The notes: a model not told the origin generated them from the sequence alone. A stretch of 64,000 bases of DNA from Gordonia sihwensis NBRC 108236 (GCF_000333035.1 NZ_BANU01000001.1:186001-250000), one strand, 5' to 3'. Shown: positions 17,627 through 26,672, counted from the first letter of the stretch. Numbers and translations are program-made.

Positions 17627-18864
17627 TGCGGATCGCGCTGCTGTCGTACCGCAGCAAACCGCACTGCGGGGGCCAAGGCGTGTACGTCCGCCACCTCTCG
17701 CGGGAACTGGTCGCACTCGGCCACGACGTGGAGGTCTTCTCCGGACAGCCGTATCCCGAGCTCGACGCCGGAGTCCGGCTCACCAAGGTGCCGAGCCTGG
17801 ACCTGTACGGCGAACCCGAACCGTTCCGGACTCCGCGGCTCGGCGAGTATCGCGACTGGATCGACGTGCTCGAGGTGGCGGCCATGTGGACCGCGGCGTT
17901 CGGTGAACCGCTGACGTTCAGTCTGCGGATGGCCCGGCTGCTGCGCGGCCGGCGAGACGACTTCGACGTGGTGCACGACAACCAATGCCTGGGCTACGGG
18001 CTGCTCGACATCAAGCGTCAGGGTTTCCCGCTGGTGGCGACGATCCATCACCCGATCACCCGCGACCGTTCGCTGGCGGTGAAGGCCGCCGTGGGACTGA
18101 AGAAGATCAGCGCGTGGCGGTGGCATTCGTTCCTGGCGATGCAGGGCCGCGTGGCGCGGCGGATTCCGTCGCTGCTGACCGTCTCGAACAGCAGCGAACA
18201 GGACATCCGCGATGCGTTTCACGTGGAGCCGGGCGCACTGGCGACCATCCCGCTGGGCGTCGACGTCGATCTGTACGCGCCCCGCGGCGAGCGGGTCCCC
18301 GGGCGGATCGTGTGCGTCGCGAGCGCCGACGCACCGCTCAAGGGGGTCTCGTACCTGCTGGAGGCGGTCGCCAAGGTGGCCGTCGAACGGGACGTGCACC
18401 TCACGCTGGTGTCGAAGCTGGATCCGGATGGCCCCTCGGCGCGGCTGATCGACGAACTGTCCATCGGCGAGCGGGTGTCGGTGGTCTCCGGACTCGACGA
18501 CGCCGAGCTGGCCGACCTGTTGGCGAGCGCGGAGATCGCCTGTGTGCCCTCGCTGTACGAGGGCTTCTCGTTGCCCGCGGTGGAGGCCATGAGTTGTGGC
18601 ACACCGCTGGTGGCGACTCGTGCGGGCGCGATCCCGGAGGTGGTCGGCGAGGACGAGTCGGCCGCCCTTCTGGTTCCTCCCGGCGATGCCGGCGCTCTCG
18701 CGCAGGCGCTGCTCCGGCTGCTCGAGGATCCGGAACTGGCGGCGCGCACGGGCGCGGGCGGTCGCGCCCGTGCCACCTCGAGGTACAGCTGGTCGGCAGT
18801 CGCCAAAGCGACAGCGGATCGATATCGGGCGGCCGTCGACGCCGCCGCGGGCGAAGGGAACTGA
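17626..18864 (+). CDS. Glycosyltransferase family 4 protein
   Basis: A 412-residue GT-B-fold retaining glycosyltransferase. The N-terminal Rossmann half has the acceptor-side glycine loop HCGGQGVYVRHLSREL. The C-terminal half has the E-x7-E nucleotide-sugar motif EGFSLPAVE near residue 311 and the preceding DAELADLLASAEI helix. The GTG start is the last base of the fprB stop plus two (TAGTG), so it is co-transcribed with fprB. It is followed after 3 bases by a methyltransferase. The context suggests glycosylation of an envelope lipid or glycan; the sugar and acceptor are not known. Confidence 0.88.
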   Translation: MRIALLSYRSKPHCGGQGVYVRHLSRELVALGHDVEVFSGQPYPELDAGVRLTKVPSLDLYGEPEPFRTPRLGEYRDWIDVLEVAAMWTAAFGEPLTFSLRMARLLRGRRDDFDVVHDNQCLGYGLLDIKRQGFPLVATIHHPITRDRSLAVKAAVGLKKISAWRWHSFLAMQGRVARRIPSLLTVSNSSEQDIRDAFHVEPGALATIPLGVDVDLYAPRGERVPGRIVCVASADAPLKGVSYLLEAVAKVAVERDVHLTLVSKLDPDGPSARLIDELSIGERVSVVSGLDDAELADLLASAEIACVPSLYEGFSLPAVEAMSCGTPLVATRAGAIPEVVGEDESAALLVPPGDAGALAQALLRLLEDPELAARTGAGGRARATSRYSWSAVAKATADRYRAAVDAAAGEGN

Positions 18865-18867
18865 CGC

Positions 18868-19599
18868 GTGCTCACTGTGGATTTCGACCGTCTCGCCGTC
18901 GGACCGGGAGTCAAGGCCATCGACATCGGCGCCGGTCAGGGCCGTCACTCGTATGAGATGCTGCGCCGCGGTGCGGAGGTCATCGCCTTCGACCAGAACG
19001 AGAAGGACATGGCCGACGTCGCGGAGATGTTCGGCGCGCTGGCCGCGGCGGGGGAGGTTCCCGAATCGGGTGTCGCGCGCACCGAGGTCGGCGACGCGCT
19101 CGCGCTGCCCTACGACGACGAGTCCTTCGACGTCGTGCTGATGTCGGAGATCCTGGAGCACATCCCCGACGACGAGGCGGCCATCGCCGAAATGGTCCGC
19201 ATCCTCAAACCCGGCGGGTCGGCCGCGGTCACCGTTCCCCGCTACTGGCCGGAGAAGGTGTGCTGGGCGCTCTCGGACGAGTACCACGAGGTGGAGGGCG
19301 GCCACGTCCGTATCTACCGCGAGTCGGAGCTGGCCGACAAGCTCGCGGCCGCGGGCCTGGAGATCACCGGATCGGGACACGCGCATGCCCTGCACGCGCC
19401 GTATTGGTGGCTCAAGTGCGCGGTCGGCGTCGACAACGACCGCAACCCGCTGGTCCGCGGCTATCACAAGATGCTGGTGTGGGACATGATGAGTAAGCCG
19501 TGGGTCACCCGTGCGGGCGAGCAACTCTTGAATCCGCTCGTCGGGAAGTCGGTGGCGATCTACTTGCGCAAGCCGGCCGGACTCGCCGAATCCGCGTAA
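18868..19599 (+). CDS. Class I SAM-dependent methyltransferase
   Basis: A 243-residue Methyltransf_11-type enzyme. The SAM-binding motif I is IDIGAGQGRHSYEML at about residues 18-32. The acidic ribose contact is AFDQN, and motif IV with the post-motif is LPYDDESFDVVLMSEILEHI. A conserved C-terminal extension (from about 145) with many Trp/Tyr residues probably forms the acceptor site. GTG start with AGGGA upstream. It lies between the glycosyltransferase and the alpha/alpha-barrel gene in one operon, so it probably methylates the same product. Confidence 0.88.
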   Translation: MLTVDFDRLAVGPGVKAIDIGAGQGRHSYEMLRRGAEVIAFDQNEKDMADVAEMFGALAAAGEVPESGVARTEVGDALALPYDDESFDVVLMSEILEHIPDDEAAIAEMVRILKPGGSAAVTVPRYWPEKVCWALSDEYHEVEGGHVRIYRESELADKLAAAGLEITGSGHAHALHAPYWWLKCAVGVDNDRNPLVRGYHKMLVWDMMSKPWVTRAGEQLLNPLVGKSVAIYLRKPAGLAESA

Positions 19600-19601
19600 C
19601 G

Positions 19602-20657
19602 ATGGCCGTCCCCTCCGTGTCCGGCGTCCTGACGCCCGCGCAAGTGCGCGCGACCGGAGCCGCGATCGTCGGAATGCAGGAGCCCGACGGTGCGCTTCCG
19701 TGGTTCCCGGGCGGCAAGACCGACCCGTGGGATCACGTCGAGTCGGCGATGGCCTTGTCGGCGAGCGGCTACCTCGACGCTGCTCGTGCGGCGTACGAAT
19801 GGTCGGCGCACACCCAGCGCGACGACGGTTCCTGGCCGATGGAGCTGCGGGCCGGGCGGGTCGTCGACCCCGGCGTCGACAGCAACTTCTGCGCCTACAT
19901 CGCGGTCGGAGTGTGGCATCATTATCTGATCACCGGTGACGAGGCCTTCCTGTGGAGCATGTGGCCCACGGTGCGTGCCGCTCTGGACCGGGTGTTGATG
20001 TTCCAGCGCGGCGACGGGGCGTTCCGATGGGCGGCCGACTACCGGACCGGAGCCATGTTCGACGACGCCCTCCGGACCGGCAATTCGAGCATCTACTCGG
20101 CGCTGTGCTGCGGTATCCGCATCGCGGGCGAGGTGGGAGCCGACGCCGGCACGTGGGAGCGTGCGCGCGGTGACCTCGCGGTGGCGTTCACCCGGCCCGA
20201 CGAGGTCTTCGTCCCGGCCGGCGAGCATTCGATGGACTGGTATTACCCGGTTCTCGGCGGGCCCCTGCGCGGCGATGCCGGCCGCGCGCAGATCGATGCG
20301 GAGTGGGAGAGGTTCGTGGTTCCCGGACTGGGAGCGCGGTGCGTGGACCATCGCCCGTGGGTCACCGGCGCCGAGACCAGCGAGCTCGCGCTGGCGCTGG
20401 AGGCGCTCGGCGACGTGGATCGCGCGGCGGCGATGGTGGAGTCGATTCAGCACCTGCGTGATCCCGACGGTTCGTACTGGACCGGGCTGGTCTTCGCGGA
20501 CGGTAAGCGCTGGCCGGTGGAGCGCAGTTGCTGGACGTCGGCCGCGGTGATCCTCGCGGCGGACGCGATCAGCCGTGCGACACCCGCCGGCGGCATCTTC
20601 GCCGAACTCGACGACGACCGTCTCGCAGCCGATGAACCGGTAGCGCAAGGGCGATGA
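19602..20657 (+). CDS. Prenyltransferase/squalene-cyclase-repeat-like (alpha/alpha)6 barrel protein
   Basis: A 351-residue soluble helical-barrel protein. Repeated segments with the QxxDGSW pattern (MQEPDGALPWFPGG, TQRDDGSWPME, FQRGDGAFRWA, LRDPDGSYW) resemble the QW/PFTB repeats of terpene cyclases and prenyltransferase beta subunits, but also glycoside hydrolases with an alpha/alpha barrel. No DxDD or DxxDD catalytic motif is apparent, so the common prenyltransferase label may be misleading. Third gene of the glycosyltransferase-methyltransferase operon (2-base gap). A glycan-processing role fits the context better than terpenoid chemistry, but this is inference. Confidence 0.65.
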   Translation: MAVPSVSGVLTPAQVRATGAAIVGMQEPDGALPWFPGGKTDPWDHVESAMALSASGYLDAARAAYEWSAHTQRDDGSWPMELRAGRVVDPGVDSNFCAYIAVGVWHHYLITGDEAFLWSMWPTVRAALDRVLMFQRGDGAFRWAADYRTGAMFDDALRTGNSSIYSALCCGIRIAGEVGADAGTWERARGDLAVAFTRPDEVFVPAGEHSMDWYYPVLGGPLRGDAGRAQIDAEWERFVVPGLGARCVDHRPWVTGAETSELALALEALGDVDRAAAMVESIQHLRDPDGSYWTGLVFADGKRWPVERSCWTSAAVILAADAISRATPAGGIFAELDDDRLAADEPVAQGR

Positions 20658-20659
20658 TT

Positions 20660-20671
20660 GGACTAGTGTCC
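20660..20671. promoter_or_regulatory. Shared palindromic operator, site C
   Basis: GGACTAGTGTCC (extended arms TGGAC-TAGT-GTCCA, 20659-20672) lies 42 bases upstream of the LLM oxidoreductase GTG. Within it begins a 12-base tandem repeat: CTAGTGTCCAGT at 20663-20674 and CTAGCGTCCAGT at 20675-20686. It fits RGACWRGTGTCY, shared with two other promoters in the window. Confidence 0.5.
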
Positions 20672-20712
20672 AGTCTAGCGTCCAGTGAGGGCGTCTGAGT
20701 TCGGAGGGCCAA

Positions 20713-21564
20713 GTGGATTACGGAATCGTGCAGTTCACCAGCGACCGCGGTCTGCGACCGCACGAGTTGGCGCCGCTGATCGAGCAGGCGGGCTTCGCCG
20801 CGTACTACGTGCCCGAGCACAGTCACATCCCGACCAGGCGCGAGGCGGCCCACCCGCGGACCGGCGACGCGAGTCTCCCCGACGAGAGGTACACCCGGAC
20901 GCTGGACCCATGGACGTCGTTGGCGGCCGCGGCGGCGGTCACCTCGCGCATCGAACTGTCGACGGCGGTGGCGCTGCCCGTGCAGTCGGACCCGCTGACC
21001 CTCGCGAAGACGATCGCGACCCTCGATCACCTGTCGGGCGGACGCGTGCGCCTCGGCGTGGGCTTCGGCTGGAACCTGGACGAGTTGTCGGACCACCACG
21101 TCCCGGCGGGCCGCCGGCGCACGATGCTGCGCGAATACCTCGAGGCGATGCGCGCCCTGTGGACGCAGGACGAGGCCGAGTACCACGGCGAGTTCGTCGA
21201 TTTCGGTCCCAGTTGGGCGTGGCCGAAACCGTCCCGGACCATCGGGGTGTCGGTGGGCGCGGCGGGCACCGAGAAGAACTTCACGTGGATCGCGCGCAAT
21301 GCGGACGGTTGGATCACGACACCGGGCGAGACCGACATCGACGAGTCGGTGGCCCTGCTCAAGACGATCTGGGCCGACGCGGGACGCGACGGCGCACCGC
21401 AGATCGTCGCGCTCGACATGCGGCCGGACGCCGAGCGTCTGGCGCGGTGGGACCGGATCGGAGTCACCCGCGTCCTCTACGGGCTGCCGGACGAGAACGC
21501 CGACACCGCGCGCTCGTATCTGGAGAAGCTGGCGGGCAAGCTCGGACTCGGAGTCGCCGCGTAG
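20713..21564 (+). CDS. LLM-class F420-dependent oxidoreductase
   Basis: A 283-residue TIM-barrel protein of the bacterial luciferase-like family, which in actinobacteria usually uses cofactor F420. VALPVQSDPLTLAKTIATLDHLSGGRVRLGVGFGWN is represented here by its key parts DPLTLAKT and GRVRLGVGFGWN, the cofactor phosphate and barrel core region. The C-terminus is short. GTG start with GGAGGG 5 bases upstream. It stands alone behind the site C operator. Substrate unknown. Confidence 0.88.
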   Translation: MDYGIVQFTSDRGLRPHELAPLIEQAGFAAYYVPEHSHIPTRREAAHPRTGDASLPDERYTRTLDPWTSLAAAAAVTSRIELSTAVALPVQSDPLTLAKTIATLDHLSGGRVRLGVGFGWNLDELSDHHVPAGRRRTMLREYLEAMRALWTQDEAEYHGEFVDFGPSWAWPKPSRTIGVSVGAAGTEKNFTWIARNADGWITTPGETDIDESVALLKTIWADAGRDGAPQIVALDMRPDAERLARWDRIGVTRVLYGLPDENADTARSYLEKLAGKLGLGVAA

Positions 21565-21566
21565 GC

Positions 21567-22226
21567 TCAGCGGATCCGCCGCAGGACGCGCAGTGAACCG
21601 TGCGCGGACTGCTCGGTGAACCGGCCGGAGTCGAGGGCCTGACGGTAGATCTCGTACGGCGGCCGCCCGCCGTCGTTCGGGTCGGGGAAGACGTCGTGGA
21701 TGAGGAGTGCGCCGCCGGCGCGGACCCACCCGGACCACCCGTCGTAGTCGTTCTGCGCGGCTTCCATCGAATGGCCGCCGTCGATGAACACGAAATCCAC
21801 CTCGCGTCCCCAGACCCGCGCGGCGGCGGTCGAGGGCGCGAGCAACCCGAGCACAGTCGATTCCAGCCCGGCGTCGTACATCGTCCGCCGGAAGCGGGCG
21901 GCCGTGTCGAGCAGTCCGCTGTGACTGTCGACGAGTTCGGTGTCGTGGTACTCCCAGCCCGGCTGATGCTCCTCCGAACCGCGGTGGTGGTCGACGGTGA
22001 CCACCAGGGCGCCGTGTGCTTCGGCGGCGGCGCCGAGGAACACCGTCGATTTTCCGCAGTAGGTGCCGATCTCGACGCCGATGCCGACCGAGTCGGGCTG
22101 CGAGAGATACGACGTCGCAGCCTCGTGCAGTGCGAGGGCCTCATCGAGCGGCATGAAGCCGGGCGCTTCGTCGGCTACGCGCAGACGCTCGTCGGACAGT
22201 CCGTTGGTGGGGGAGGTCAATGCCAT
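21567..22226 (-). CDS. Class I SAM-dependent methyltransferase (Methyltransf_24 type)
   Basis: A 219-residue soluble methyltransferase-like protein. GVEIGTYCGKSTVFL is SAM motif I, VTVDHHRG holds the ribose-binding acid, and VDFVFIDGGHSMEAAQNDY is motif IV, with Asp and His typical of the CmcI/macrocin O-methyltransferase branch that binds a metal. It converges on the LLM gene with a 2-base gap and diverges from the MDR gene. Its promoter carries the site B operator. Substrate unknown. Confidence 0.82.
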   Translation of the reverse strand: MALTSPTNGLSDERLRVADEAPGFMPLDEALALHEAATSYLSQPDSVGIGVEIGTYCGKSTVFLGAAAEAHGALVVTVDHHRGSEEHQPGWEYHDTELVDSHSGLLDTAARFRRTMYDAGLESTVLGLLAPSTAAARVWGREVDFVFIDGGHSMEAAQNDYDGWSGWVRAGGALLIHDVFPDPNDGGRPPYEIYRQALDSGRFTEQSAHGSLRVLRRIR

Positions 22227-22239
22227 CGTTCAATCGTAT

Positions 22240-22251
22240 AGACAGGTGTCC
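22240..22251. promoter_or_regulatory. Shared palindromic operator, site B
   Basis: AGACAGGTGTCC lies in the 44-base divergent gap between the methyltransferase and MDR genes, 14 and 20 bases from their start codons. It fits RGACWRGTGTCY. Confidence 0.5.
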
Positions 22252-22270
22252 GACGGTTACCGTGGAAGTC

Positions 22271-23236
22271 ATGAAAGCACAGGTGATCGTCAATGAAGTG
22301 GGCCCGGAAGGCCTGGAACTGCAAGAGATTCCGGCTCCCGAGCCGCAAGCGGGTCAGTACCTGGTGGATGTGCGGTCGTGCGGAGTGTGCTTCCCCGACC
22401 TGCTGATGAGCCGCGGCGAGTATCAGCTGCGGCCGCCGCTGCCCTTCGTTCCCGGCACCGAGGTTGCCGGCGTCGTCGCCGCGGCTCCGGAGGGCGGTCG
22501 GTTCGCGGTCGGCGACCGCGTGGTCGTCGCATCGATGCTCGGCGGATTCGGTGAGCAGATCGCCGTGGCCGAACAGCAGTTGTTCCCCTTGCCCGACGAA
22601 CTGAGCTTCGACGAGGGCGCCGCGCTCGGCATCAACTTCCAGACCGCGCTGTTCGCCTTGAAGATGCGGGCGAATCTGCGGACCGGTGAGACCGTCGGGG
22701 TGCTCGGTTCCGCGGGCGGCATCGGTGTGGCCTCGATCATCGTCGCCAAGGCACTCGGCGCCCGGGTCGTCGCGGTGGTGCACCGGACCGGCAACGAGGA
22801 GATGCTCCGGGCGCTGGGCGCCGACGAGGTCATCGCACTGACCGAGGGGTGGAAGGACCGGGTCCTCGAGCGCACCGGGGGAGGCGTGGACGTGCTGATC
22901 GATCCCGTCGGCGGTGAGGTCTTCGACGAGGCGCTCCGCACCGTCGCGCCCGACGGCCGTTTCGTGGTGATCGGCTTCGCCGCCGGCGGCATCCCGACGG
23001 TGAAGCTCAACCGCGTGCTCTTCCGGAACATCTCCGTCGTCGGCGCGGCATGGGGCGAATACATCCGGACGCACCCCGAGGTGCCCGGGCTGCTGCACGA
23101 GGACATCGTCCGGTGGGTCGGGGAGGGGATGCGACCGCCGGTGAACCACGTCTACGAACTCGCCGAACTGCCGCGGGCGCTCACCGATCTGGCCGAGGGT
23201 CGCGTGCGGGGCAAGGCGGTGGTGCGGATCTCGTGA
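22271..23236 (+). CDS. NADPH:quinone oxidoreductase family (MDR) protein
   Basis: A 321-residue medium-chain dehydrogenase/reductase of the zinc-free quinone oxidoreductase/enoyl reductase type. The GroES-like half includes SCGVCFPDLLMSRGEYQ, and the Rossmann half has the NADPH loop GVLGSAGGIGVAS. IDPVGGEVFDEALRT is typical. The structural-zinc cysteine cluster of alcohol dehydrogenases is absent. The ATG at 22271 lies just after the site B operator. Its 3' end overlaps the convergent LLM gene by 56 bases. Confidence 0.88.
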   Translation: MKAQVIVNEVGPEGLELQEIPAPEPQAGQYLVDVRSCGVCFPDLLMSRGEYQLRPPLPFVPGTEVAGVVAAAPEGGRFAVGDRVVVASMLGGFGEQIAVAEQQLFPLPDELSFDEGAALGINFQTALFALKMRANLRTGETVGVLGSAGGIGVASIIVAKALGARVVAVVHRTGNEEMLRALGADEVIALTEGWKDRVLERTGGGVDVLIDPVGGEVFDEALRTVAPDGRFVVIGFAAGGIPTVKLNRVLFRNISVVGAAWGEYIRTHPEVPGLLHEDIVRWVGEGMRPPVNHVYELAELPRALTDLAEGRVRGKAVVRIS

Positions 23237-24254
23237 CCGAGGCCTCCCGGACCGCGGCGGCGAGGTCCGCGAGCAGGGCCGGATCGGCGCGGTAGGGCGT
23301 GTTGAAGCCCAGCCGGTCCACCCACGGTCCGTACCGATCCACCAACTCGGCAGCGCCCGTGCCGATGTCGTCGACGGTGACCGCGACGGCGTCGACCAGC
23401 GCGTCGTCGACCATCTGAGCCATCGCCGTCCAGTCGCCTGCGCGTGAGAGCTCGTGCAGCCTGGGGCCGAGCTCGGCGTGGCCGACGGCTTCGAGGACCG
23501 GATGGTAGGCGGGCGTGGAGCCGTAGAACGCGACCTGCGTCCGCACGGCTTCGCGCGCCGCCGCGCGGTCGGCTGCGTCGCGCCCGGTGATCACCATCGC
23601 CGAGTGGTGGACCTCCGGGACCCGGCGCCGCGCCGACGCCGCGCCTGCGGCCAACGCGGGCAGGGTGGTCTCACGCAGGAACGCGGGCGGGCACAGCGGA
23701 TGCGAGAGGAATCCGTCGGCCGTCTCGCCCGCGACCGCCGTCATCCTCGGCCCCACGCCCGCAAGCCAGATCGGCGGCGGACCGAAGCCCTCCACCTCTC
23801 GCGCGTCGGGCCGGAACAGCGGCGGCATCAGCGTGTGCTGGTAGAACTCGCCGCGGTGGTCGAGGCGGCCGCCCGTCTCCCAGCTGTCCCAGATCGCGCG
23901 GATCGCAGTGACCATGTCGCGGATCCGGTCGGCGGGGCGGCTCCACGGCATCCCGTATCGGCGGGTGATGTGCGGCTTGATCTGAGTGCCGAGGCCGAGC
24001 ACGAACCGCCCGCGTGAATAGGCCTGCAGGTCCCATGCGGTGGTCGCCAGCAGCATCGGGTTTCGGGCGAACGCGATCGCCACCGAGGTCCCGAGCCGTA
24101 CCCGCTCGGTGCGTTCCGCGGCGAGCAGCAGCGGCAGGAACGGATCGTGGGCGCCTTCGAAGGTCCACACTCCGTCGTATCCGGCCGATTCGGCGGCGGC
24201 CGATGCCGCGCCCATCTGCTCCAATCGACAGACGATCGTCGTGTCGACGTACAC
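23181..24254 (-). CDS. LLM-class F420-dependent oxidoreductase, TIGR03617-like
   Basis: A 357-residue luciferase-like oxidoreductase, probably F420-dependent. RNPMLLATTAWDLQAYSRGRFVLGLGTQIK spans the cofactor strand, of which AWDLQAYSRGRFVLGLG is the core. GPPPIWLAGVGPRM is the later phosphate loop. GTG start. The last 20 or so residues are Pro/Arg-rich and are read antisense to the MDR gene, suggesting C-terminal extension by stop loss. It follows the amidohydrolase gene by 4 bases, so the two form an operon and may act on the same compound. Confidence 0.87.
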   Translation of the reverse strand: MYVDTTIVCRLEQMGAASAAAESAGYDGVWTFEGAHDPFLPLLLAAERTERVRLGTSVAIAFARNPMLLATTAWDLQAYSRGRFVLGLGTQIKPHITRRYGMPWSRPADRIRDMVTAIRAIWDSWETGGRLDHRGEFYQHTLMPPLFRPDAREVEGFGPPPIWLAGVGPRMTAVAGETADGFLSHPLCPPAFLRETTLPALAAGAASARRRVPEVHHSAMVITGRDAADRAAAREAVRTQVAFYGSTPAYHPVLEAVGHAELGPRLHELSRAGDWTAMAQMVDDALVDAVAVTVDDIGTGAAELVDRYGPWVDRLGFNTPYRADPALLADLAAAVREASVTRSAPPPCPARDPRPDR

Positions 24255-24258
24255 GGTG

Positions 24259-25167
24259 TCAGCCGATTCCGAAGAGCGCGGCGGCGTTGTCGTGGAACAC
24301 GCCGCGCAGCCAGCGGTCGCCGAGGTCGAGCCGGGCGCAGGCGGCGAGCGCCTCGGTGTAGCTGTACGGAATGTTGGGGAAATCGCTGCCGAAGAGGATC
24401 TTCTCGCCGACGTCCCGAAGCCGGCCGAAGAGCTCGCGGGGGTACGGCGCCGACTCCTCCGAGAACGCGGTGAACGACATCGTCGTGTCGAGCCGGACGT
24501 TCTCGTACCGTTCGGCGAGTGCGAGGAAGGGCTCGTACTCGGGGGTGCCCATGTGCGCGACGATGAGCGGCAGGCTCGGGAACCGCCGCAGCAGTTCGTC
24601 GATCGGTTCCGGGCCGGTGAACTCGCCCGGTGCCGGACCCGAACCGCAGTGGATCACCACGGGGATCTGGGCGTCGTCGATCCGTCCCCACACGCCGTCG
24701 AGCAGCGGATCGATCGGCGAGTACGCGCCGACCTGGATGTGCGACTTGAAGATCCTCGCTCCGGCGTCGATCGCCTCGGAGACGTACGCCGCGGCCCCCT
24801 CCTCCGGGTAGAAGGTCGCCGTCTGAAGGCAGTCCGGGTGCGCCGACGCGAACTCCGCCGCCCAACTGTTGAGCCATCGGGCCATATCGGGTTTGTGGGG
24901 ATAGATCATCGACGAGTACGCGCGCACACCGAACGCGCGCAGCGTCTCGACGCGGCGGTCCTCGTCGGCCCGGTAGGCGATCGGCCACTGCCTGCCGAGC
25001 ATCGGGCCGGCGGAGTCGAAGTACGCCCAGACCTTGTCCATCACCCGGCGCGGCATGAAGTGGGTGTGCACGTCGATGAGCCCCGGAATGCCCAGCTCTC
25101 GCCAGATGCGCTGAACGGCTTCGGACTCCTCGGCGGAGAAGGGCTCCATGCGATGATCGTCACACAT
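24259..25167 (-). CDS. Amidohydrolase 2 family metal-dependent hydrolase/decarboxylase
   Basis: A 302-residue TIM-barrel amidohydrolase (PF04909-like). Metal ligands are visible as DVHTHF near the N-terminus, VIHCGSG and IVAHMG in mid-barrel and FGSDFPN near the C-terminus. This family includes ACMSD-type decarboxylases and lactone hydrolases, so either chemistry is possible. The ATG at 25167 is chosen: GAGG lies close upstream, and the longer frame has low-complexity sequence. First gene of a two-gene operon with the LLM oxidoreductase. Confidence 0.85.
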   Translation of the reverse strand: MCDDHRMEPFSAEESEAVQRIWRELGIPGLIDVHTHFMPRRVMDKVWAYFDSAGPMLGRQWPIAYRADEDRRVETLRAFGVRAYSSMIYPHKPDMARWLNSWAAEFASAHPDCLQTATFYPEEGAAAYVSEAIDAGARIFKSHIQVGAYSPIDPLLDGVWGRIDDAQIPVVIHCGSGPAPGEFTGPEPIDELLRRFPSLPLIVAHMGTPEYEPFLALAERYENVRLDTTMSFTAFSEESAPYPRELFGRLRDVGEKILFGSDFPNIPYSYTEALAACARLDLGDRWLRGVFHDNAAALFGIG

Positions 25168-25273
25168 GGCCTCGACGCTACCGAACGGCCGATCGGTGGC
25201 CGGCGGACCGGTGGGAACGATCGAGCCGGGTGGGTCATTCGCCGCGGGTGACGCCTCCGGATCCGCCGGCCCA

Positions 25274-25319
25274 CAGTGACCGACCATTGCAGTGACCGAC
25301 CATTGGGTTACCGACCATG
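25274..25319. repeat. 16-bp tandem repeat in the amidohydrolase-ClC gap
   Basis: CAGTGACCGACCATTG is perfectly repeated at 25274-25289 and 25290-25305, with a third partial copy (TTACCGACCATG) to 25319. It lies in the divergent promoter gap. Probably slippage-derived; regulatory role unknown. Confidence 0.6.
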
Positions 25320-25360
25320 CCGGACGCGTGGGTCGCGCGACGGGCGACGAAAGGACTGCG

Positions 25361-26671
25361 ATGGACGAAACCGGGTCCTGCGCCGCTGCAACGCCGACGG
25401 TCCGGTCGCCGGTCGCGCAGATGATCGCGCTGACCCCTGTCGGGATCGCGGTCGGCGCGCTGTGCGCGCTCGGGCTGTGGGGCGTCTCGGCGCTAGCGGA
25501 ACTGGTTCAGAAACTGGTCTGGGACGATCTCAGTGCCGCGCTCGGCGTGTCCGGCGACAACGGCTGGTTCATCTTCGGGACGCTCACCGCTGTCGGTCTG
25601 CTCGCCGGACTCGTGATCCGGTACCTGCCGGGCCATGCCGGCCCCGATCCGGCGACGGAGGGACTCGTCTCCACTCCTCTCGAAATACGCGTGCTCCCCG
25701 GCCTCGTGCTCGCCACCGTTCTGACCCTGTCCGGCGGGGTGAGCCTGGGGCCGGAGAACCCGATCATGGCGATCAACGCCGCGATCATCGTCGGGCTGGG
25801 TGTCCGGATCGTGCCGAAGCTGGGGCAGAAGGAGTGGATGGGGCTGTCGACCTCGGCCACGATCGGCGCGATGTTCGGGACACCGGTCGCCGCGGCGCTG
25901 ATGCTGTCCGAACTCAACAGCGGCGATCCCCGCGTCCCGCTGTGGCACCGGCTGTACGTGCCGCTCGTCGCCGCGGCGACCGGTTCGTTCGTGATGCTGC
26001 ACTTCACCGATCTCGGGCTGTCGATGGGTCTGCCGGACGAGACGATCGGCGGTGTGGTCCACGTGCTCCTCGCCATCGGTGTCGCGGCGGCCGCGGCAAC
26101 CGTCGGCGTGGTCGGTGCCGCGCTCTTCGACCCCCTGCACCGACTGCTGAACACCCGGTTGCCCGGTCCCGTGGTGCGGCTGACCGTGGCCGGGGCGGTC
26201 CTCGGCGGCCTCGGTGCGCTCGGCGGCACCATCACCCTGTTCAAAGGCCTCGAGCAGATGAACGAGCTGCCGGGCGAGGTGGCGACCACCACCGCCATGG
26301 GATTCTTCGTGTTCGCGGCGGTGAAGCTGTGCGCGCTGCTGGTCGCCGGGGCGTCAGGTTTCCGGGGCGGCCGGATCTTCCCCGCGGTGTTCATCGGAGC
26401 GGCCTTCGGATTCGGCGTTCACACACTCTGGACCTCGATACCGCTGACCCTGTGCGTGAGCGCGTCGGTAGTCGGGATCTCGGTGGCCGCTGCGCGCAAC
26501 GGCTGGCTGAGTCTGTTCCTCGGGTTGGCGATCGTGCCGCAGATGGATCTCATGGTTCCACTGCTCTTCTCCACGCTCGCGGCGTGGCTGGTGGTGGCTA
26601 ACGCACCGGAATTGAGTGCTCGGCCGGTCGAGATCCGACGAGGTTCGCAGAATGCGGAGAGGAACGTCTGA
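25361..26671 (+). CDS. ClC-family chloride channel/transporter
   Basis: A 436-residue polytopic membrane protein of the ClC family. The anion-filter motifs are recognisable: GGVSLGPENP, where Glu132 corresponds to the gating glutamate of the GREGP motif, and GASGFRGGRIFP, corresponding to GGIFAP. It probably acts as a Cl-/H+ exchanger or fluoride/anion transporter. The ATG at 25361 has AAGGA 6 bases upstream and removes a non-conserved N-terminal extension. The SulP gene begins 1 base after its stop. Confidence 0.88.
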   Translation: MDETGSCAAATPTVRSPVAQMIALTPVGIAVGALCALGLWGVSALAELVQKLVWDDLSAALGVSGDNGWFIFGTLTAVGLLAGLVIRYLPGHAGPDPATEGLVSTPLEIRVLPGLVLATVLTLSGGVSLGPENPIMAINAAIIVGLGVRIVPKLGQKEWMGLSTSATIGAMFGTPVAAALMLSELNSGDPRVPLWHRLYVPLVAAATGSFVMLHFTDLGLSMGLPDETIGGVVHVLLAIGVAAAAATVGVVGAALFDPLHRLLNTRLPGPVVRLTVAGAVLGGLGALGGTITLFKGLEQMNELPGEVATTTAMGFFVFAAVKLCALLVAGASGFRGGRIFPAVFIGAAFGFGVHTLWTSIPLTLCVSASVVGISVAAARNGWLSLFLGLAIVPQMDLMVPLLFSTLAAWLVVANAPELSARPVEIRRGSQNAERNV

Positions 26672-26672
26672 G

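Noticed and set aside
25274..25319. Tandem 16-mers as a CRISPR remnant
   Set aside because: The units abut without spacers, and no cas genes are present.
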